A stretch of DNA of 64,000 bases from Flaveria trinervia (Eukaryota > Streptophyta > Magnoliopsida > Asterales > Asteraceae), in contig CM046447.1 in NCBI GenBank assembly GCA_025506515.1, positions 86,983,852 to 87,047,851 of the forward strand, written 5' to 3'. Numbering within the stretch: position 1 is the first letter of the stretch; the number at the start of each line of letters is the position of its first letter. The notes beneath the pieces are model-generated. The model had not been told where the DNA came from and made no database searches. It saw nothing but the letters and a program-made list of their open reading frames with translations. Below are positions 58,815 through 64,000 of the stretch, piece after piece. The translations under genes were made by a program, and so were the position numbers.

Positions 58815-61800
58815 TAGGGGTGTCGTTTTTACCCGAACCCGATTAAACCGACCGATCCGAATCATAATCGGATAGAATGGGTCGGGTAGAACGGTTATCG
58901 GGTAGAACTTATTCGGATATTCGGTTAATCCGAAGTAGATCGGATCGGAAAATGGATAGAAAAATGATCAATTCGGGTTACCCGATTAACCCGATTAAAT
59001 TTGAAGTTTCCTAAAAGGATCCATATCCTAGATAGCTAGATGCTAGAGTGCTTAATTAATACAACTGTTGTACACTTGCACCTTCCTTTACGTGAAGTGA
59101 TAAACTTCAAAATTATATTCCCAAGAAACTCCAAGCTGCAATTGACAATCTTGAATCTCGACCCTCCAAAGCAAGCAGCAAGCTATCTTCATTAATTCAC
59201 AAACCTACATACAAGCAATCTTCATCAATTCGCAATTCATAAATCGTTCCCGAAGCGATCATCAACTATCACGAATTCACGATCGTTACAAGGTTTTTAT
59301 TATATGTTTACCTGCGTTTTTTTGTTAAACATGCTTCTCATCAAGATGTTTGATTATGTTTTGAATTGATAGATGTCTGGATCAAACAATTTAGTTGAAG
59401 AGGAGACGGTTGACCTCGAAAGAGATGAAGAAACTACACAAACAAAAGAGAAGCAACCTAAAATATACCAATCGAGATCAAAAGTGTGGTTGCATTTCGA
59501 AAAGTTTACTGACAACGAGGGTGTTCTAAGAGCGAGATGTAAACATTGTGCTTTAAGCTACAGAGTAATCTTAATCTTCATTTAAAGAAATGTGCATCTT
59601 ATTTGGCTACAATCAGTGATGGTCAAACACAATTAGCTTTTCAATTTGGGGATGAAAACATATTGACGTCTTGGAAATTTGATCAAAAAGCAATTAGGAA
59701 GGCTTTAGCCCAAATGATAATAGCTGACGAGCTTCCGTTTAGTTTTGTGGAAAATGCGGGGTTTAGGTATTTCATGAGCGTGTGTCAACCATCGTTTAAA
59801 GTACCATGTAGAAGTACAATAACAAAAGATGTTTACCGTTTGTTCGTGGAAGAAAAAGAAAAAGTTGGTGATTTTATTAAAAAAAACATTGGTAGGATTT
59901 GTTTGACAACCGACACATGGACTTCTAGTCAACAATCTAGTTATATGTGTCTAACCGCCCACTTTGTGGATAACGAGTGGAAATTAAAAAAAAAGTGTTG
60001 AGTTTTTGTCCACAAGAAAATCATCGTGGGATTGATATTGGGAAAACGATTGAGAAATGTTTAAAAGAGTGGGGAATAGAAAATGTTTTTACAATTTCAG
60101 TTGACAATGCAAGTGCTAATGATGTGGCAATTGAATTCTTCAAAAGAACATTTCAAAATTCAAACAAGTGTCTCTTGAATGGAAAATGGACACACATTCG
60201 ATGTGTTGCTCATATTTTAAACTTAGTAGTGCAAGATGGTATAAAAAAGGTTGATAGATCGGTTGAGATAGTTCGATGGGCGGTTAGGTGGGCAATCACC
60301 TTCTAGGATTGATAAATTCAACAACTTTGCTAAGATTGTTAATTGTGGTACAACAAGACACTTGATTAGAGATATTCCAACAAGATGGAACTCCACTTAC
60401 CATATGTTAGATATTGCCCAATCTTATGAACAAACTTTTGAGAGGTATGATCTTGAGGAACATGATTTTAAGACTGAAATTGAAAAAGTGGGTCTTGCAA
60501 TACCTTCATCAACCGATTGGCAAAAGGTTAGACATTTATGTCATTTTTTGAAGCCTTTTTATGATGTCACTTTGAGGGTTTCGGGGACACTTTATGTGAC
60601 ATCAAATGCATGCATTGAAGATATTTATTCTATTCGTACCATCTTGTATGATGCTATTCATAATGATAATCTCCATGATATTGCAATGGCAATGAAAGTG
60701 AAGTTTGATAAGTATTTTTGATGACTTAGACAAAATGAATTTGTTGTTGTATTTTGCTTTGATTCTTGACCCAAGGAACAAAGTAAAATATTTGGTTATA
60801 CTACTTGAAGATTGTTATGGGGCAAACGTTGTGGAATCAAAAAGGCATTCATAATGGATTCTATGTATGAATTGTATAACGATTATATTAGAATTCATTC
60901 GTCAAGTTCTACTTGTAGTACTACCGAGTCTACCACTTCATCTTCGATTTTAGGGAAACGCAAAAACCCGGATGCTATGGCACCAAAACCACCATTTAGA
61001 AACAAACTAGGAGAAAAGATGAAAACAAACATAATTGAATCGGTTGGTGAGTTAGAAAAGTATGTGAACGAAAGTGTTGAAGAGGATTCATCAATGTTTA
61101 ATATTGTAGAATGGTGGCAAGTGAATAGTTCTAGATTCCCGATTCTATCTTTAATGGCTAGAGATTTGTTTGCCATTCCCGTGTCAACCGTGGCTTCGGA
61201 GTCGGTTTTTAGCACTAGTGGAAGGGTTTTGGACCCATTTAGAAGTTCATTGACTCCTAGAATTGTTGAAAGTTTAATTTGCACACAAGATTGGCTTCGG
61301 GGTAGCTCAAGTGACAAACCCGAGTTTGAAGAAGATTGGGAAACAATACAAGATATTGATAAAGGTATTTTTTATCAATAAATATATAATATTTGTACAT
61401 ATTATATTTTTACTAAGTTTATTTGAATTTCTTTATATAGAATTGGATTTGGCTAGTTAAATCATACTTAATGCGTAAGTGAAGTCCATGAAGGTAGCAA
61501 TATGAAGGTGAAGAAGAATGGTTTTAAAATGACACGTTTTGTAATTTGCATGATAACCAAATCAACAAATTGGCTTAATTATTGTAGTGCTTTTGTAACA
61601 ATGGAACCTATCTAAAGATTATGTTAATTATTTGCTTATTGCATTTTGCAAAGTGGTAAATTCTGCTTTGTTCTATCTATTTTTAATTGGTCATTATTAT
61701 ATTTTTGATTTTGTAAGTTTTTTTGTTATGAAAAAGGTTTTACTCTAACAGTGAGTGTGTGAACTTTGAAGAATCACCTTTTAAGAGTAGATATGGGTAG

Positions 61801-62239
61801 ATATGCTCATATGCATACATGCAACATATAAACTTCAAAGTTCATTAATCAAATATGCTTCATTGTTTTTTCTAATTGTTACTCAATTTAAATTTCAAAT
61901 AATAGATGTTTTGACCACAATAAATATTCATATCTTTCTTTTTATTACTAATAATAAATACATATATTATGTCAAAAGATACATGATAATTTGTAAAGTG
62001 AAGCTGAAAAACAGTCAAACAGTCCAAAATCATGATGATCGGACCCGATAACCGAATATCCAAACTACCCAAAAACCGAACAATCCGACCCAATGATAAC
62101 CAAAAACCAATTTACCCGAACCCGAATAACCAAACACTAATATGGATCGGTTATCGGTTACAACATGAAACTTAAAAAACCCGTTTAACCCGACCCGATC
62201 TACCCGAAACCCGATTAAAATATCCGAAGAACACCCCTA
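58815..62239 (+). mobile_element. hAT DNA transposon, autonomous-type structure, defective
   Basis: The 3425-bp element has terminal TAGGGGTGT and mirror ACACCCCTA, a perfect 8-bp duplication, and a transposase gene with BED-like zinc residues, catalytic region and hATC dimerisation domain. Subterminal zones at 58830-58990 and 62040-62225 hold many ACCCGA/CCGAAC/ATCCGA motifs, likely transposase-binding sites. The transposase has about five frameshifts, so the element needs a source in trans. Confidence 0.93.
59373..61381 (+). pseudogene. hAT transposase (BED zinc finger, hATC), frameshifted
   Basis: The ATG at 59373 starts MSGSNNLVEEETVDLERDEE. A preceding AAG|GTTTTT...TTGATAG segment looks like a leader intron. 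Domains in order: a BED-type finger (VWLHFEKFTD, CKHC, then HLKKC in another frame), LTTDTWTS and FTISVDNASANDVAIEFF of the DDE fold, RCVAHILNLVVQDG, PTRWNSTYHMLD and LILDPRNK. The hATC dimerisation region is WWQVNSSRFPILSLMARDLF and VSTVASESVFSTSGRVLDPF. Frameshifts lie near 59560, in the A9 run at 59986-59994, near 60295, in the T5 run at about 60715-60719 and at an A run near 60838. The family includes domesticated BED/RICESLEEPER proteins. The TIRs and target duplication show this one is still part of a transposon. Confidence 0.9.
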
Positions 62240-62247
62240 GTTTGAGT

Positions 62248-63498
62248 TTGCAAAGTTTAAAAAGAAATACATAATAAACAGATAGAAAATGAAGCCTAAA
62301 ATATAAAATTATCAAATGATTAATGAGATTTAAAAGTATATATATAAAAAAACCTTAAAATATGTTTGAACTGGATAAACCGGCCAATTAATTTACTAGT
62401 TGTAAAAAACCTAAAACAGTTTGTCAAGCATGTAGCTTCATGCCGACTGGTCCGGTCCGGTGGCATGAAAACAATGTCATTTTGTCAAACCCTAATCATT
62501 TCTTTTTCGGATACTTTGATTGTTTTTTGTTCCCTTTTTAGCTGATTTTTTGGTGCAAAAAGCGTTAATATAAAGTGACAGAATCTCGTAATGGAAGGGA
62601 GTCGGTTTCTTTTTAAAAGTGAGGGTTGATAATTATAATGGCCATATTAAAAATAATGGATAGAATGATTCCGCCGTTGGTATTTGCCAACTGATTTTGA
62701 ATCCACATGCAGGATGTTAAACTAAACATCTTATTATATATGATTAGTTAACACTTAACTATAATCAAGGAAGATTCCTGAATTAGTAAATTGAATAGGA
62801 TCTATAAAGTTCTACATTAGTTAATTCATAAATACTTTTTTCTTAACCAATACGTTTGACAATAAATAATCTCCTTGAAGTTAAAATAGCAACAGATAAA
62901 AAATATATACATATATCTATCTTCTTGGTGAACTTATTAGTAATAGGCTGCCAACTTATAACATGGTTCATGTTCGCACCCACTTGAAGCCTTGAATATA
63001 AGAAAGGAATTGAACCAGAGTTGCGCTAAAGAACAATGGACATGTGGGCCGATTGTGTAGCCGCAATCCCGCATCCAGATACTTTGTTTTTAGTAAAATT
63101 TACCTTAAGACCAGTCATGATGCATTGTTGTAATTGATTAAAGGCACTACTACGTATCCATTCATCGATATGAATTAATACAATAGTGGATCAAAACTAA
63201 GAATTTAGACACTTTGTAAGATGTTATACACATTGTTGTACTTTTTTATGCTTTACTAACTTATTTGTCAACAGCAATTACAACACTGTACTACCCTTTT
63301 AATGCATTGCTTTTTTAAATTTAAATCACTTGTGTGCATGTTTTCTTATTGTTAGAAGCTTATATGACAAAACCATATGTAATATTGCACCAACATGCAG
63401 ACGACTTATGTGTTTTTATAAAGGTCTGGACGCCTTGGTTAATATGTTTGACGGACTACTAGAAAATAATAAAATTATCCGGCTTAAACCAATTAAAC
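62248..63498. other. AT-rich intergenic DNA
   Basis: No gene was recognised. The sequence is AT-rich with short runs only. Confidence 0.45.
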
Positions 63499-64000
63499 TG
63501 TCACACCCTCAAAATCTACGTGCGGAGTTTTACCGCGAGGCGTGTGAACAAACCAGGATCACAGTCAATAGTTACTCAGAACGACTCTATATGCCATAAT
63601 TAAAATAAAATCAACCAAAGTATAAACTTTAAACTGTACGGAAGCGTTTTGTAAAACAACCCAAAGAAATAAAAATGTATACTATGGCAAAACATGCGCC
63701 AACCCAAAAGAGTAAACATTAATCATTAAAACAATAAAGATGTCTTGAAGACCGAGTCTTAGAATGCAAGTGAACCATGTAGTGCTCCTATGGCAAGCAA
63801 GCTAATGACTTGAGAATAACATACTAAAATGTCAACACAATGGTTGGTGAGTTCAAGAGTGATATTCAAACATAAACAGTTTAATAATAGAGATATAAAA
63901 GTAATGCATTGTAACAGATAGCTAGCCCATTAATAATAAATATTAACTCAGTGATTTCGCAATTGAAGCTGACTGTGTTACGTTGTTGCCTCCTGTCATG
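63499..64000 (-). repeat. Start of a reverse-oriented gypsy LTR, running off the window
   Basis: TGTCACACCCTC mirrors an LTR end GGGTGTGACA like that of E2 (30208). At about 63830, TGTCAACACAATGGTTGGTG mirrors the E2 LTR block near 29940. The apparent 89-residue plus-strand frame at 63330-63599 overlaps this LTR and is not a gene. Confidence 0.5.

Noticed and set aside
63330..63599. 89-residue plus-strand frame
   Set aside because: It overlaps the start of a reverse LTR and has no recognisable motif.
1..64000. CRISPR arrays, operons, prokaryotic regulatory sites
   Set aside because: The arrays seen are tandem repeats without spacers inside LTRs, and the gene structure is that of a plant nucleus.

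Overview
The window is a stretch of plant nuclear genome, very probably eudicot. It is AT-rich, has one split protein gene with plant-type GT-AG introns, and is otherwise packed with plant-type transposable elements. A daisy-family (Asteraceae) source is a hunch from the style of the repeats and is not demonstrated. No prokaryotic, organellar or viral genome segment was recognised.

The only host gene recognised is a 1-aminocyclopropane-1-carboxylate synthase (ACS, ethylene biosynthesis) on the minus strand at 51449-53101. It has three exons and a C-terminus of the type-2 (ETO1-binding) class. All conserved ACS blocks are present, but exon 2 lacks one base at 52648-52652, so the gene as written is frameshifted. 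Several unrelated frameshifts here also fall in short homopolymers, so a consensus error must be excluded before calling it a pseudogene.

Layout. 1-4035: a Ty3/gypsy chromovirus copy (E1) with three internal deletions and a truncated 3' LTR. 4036-12291: AT-rich DNA with a SINE-like tRNA-derived sequence, three small inverted-repeat elements, microsatellites and a degenerate reverse LTR. 12292-14462: a solo LTR of the E1 family, minus strand. 14685-19291: a Ty1/copia element cut off at the start of integrase. 19623-30208: a second chromovirus (E2, 5-bp target duplication GTGGA) that has itself received a solo copia LTR (20996-21993, duplication AAACC) and another LTR element (E4, 23032-26236); E4 in turn contains a probable reverse LTR remnant. 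30721-32136: an inverted-repeat, Mutator-like non-autonomous element. 32628-41764: a structurally complete chromovirus (E3, duplication AATAC) with both LTRs but a broken coding region. 41765-51448: degenerate LTR remains, a compound fold-back element and unassigned DNA. 51449-53340: ACS and its promoter. 56805-57730: a small Helitron. 58815-62239: a hAT transposon with an 8-bp duplication and a frameshifted transposase. 63499-64000: the start of another reverse LTR.

The retroelement genes formerly worked as gag-pol polyproteins (protease, reverse transcriptase, RNase H, integrase, chromodomain). None is intact. Insertion order can be read from nesting: E2 is older than the copia LTR and E4 inside it. 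E3 keeps perfect target duplications and similar LTRs. ACS sits as a single gene in a repeat-rich landscape.
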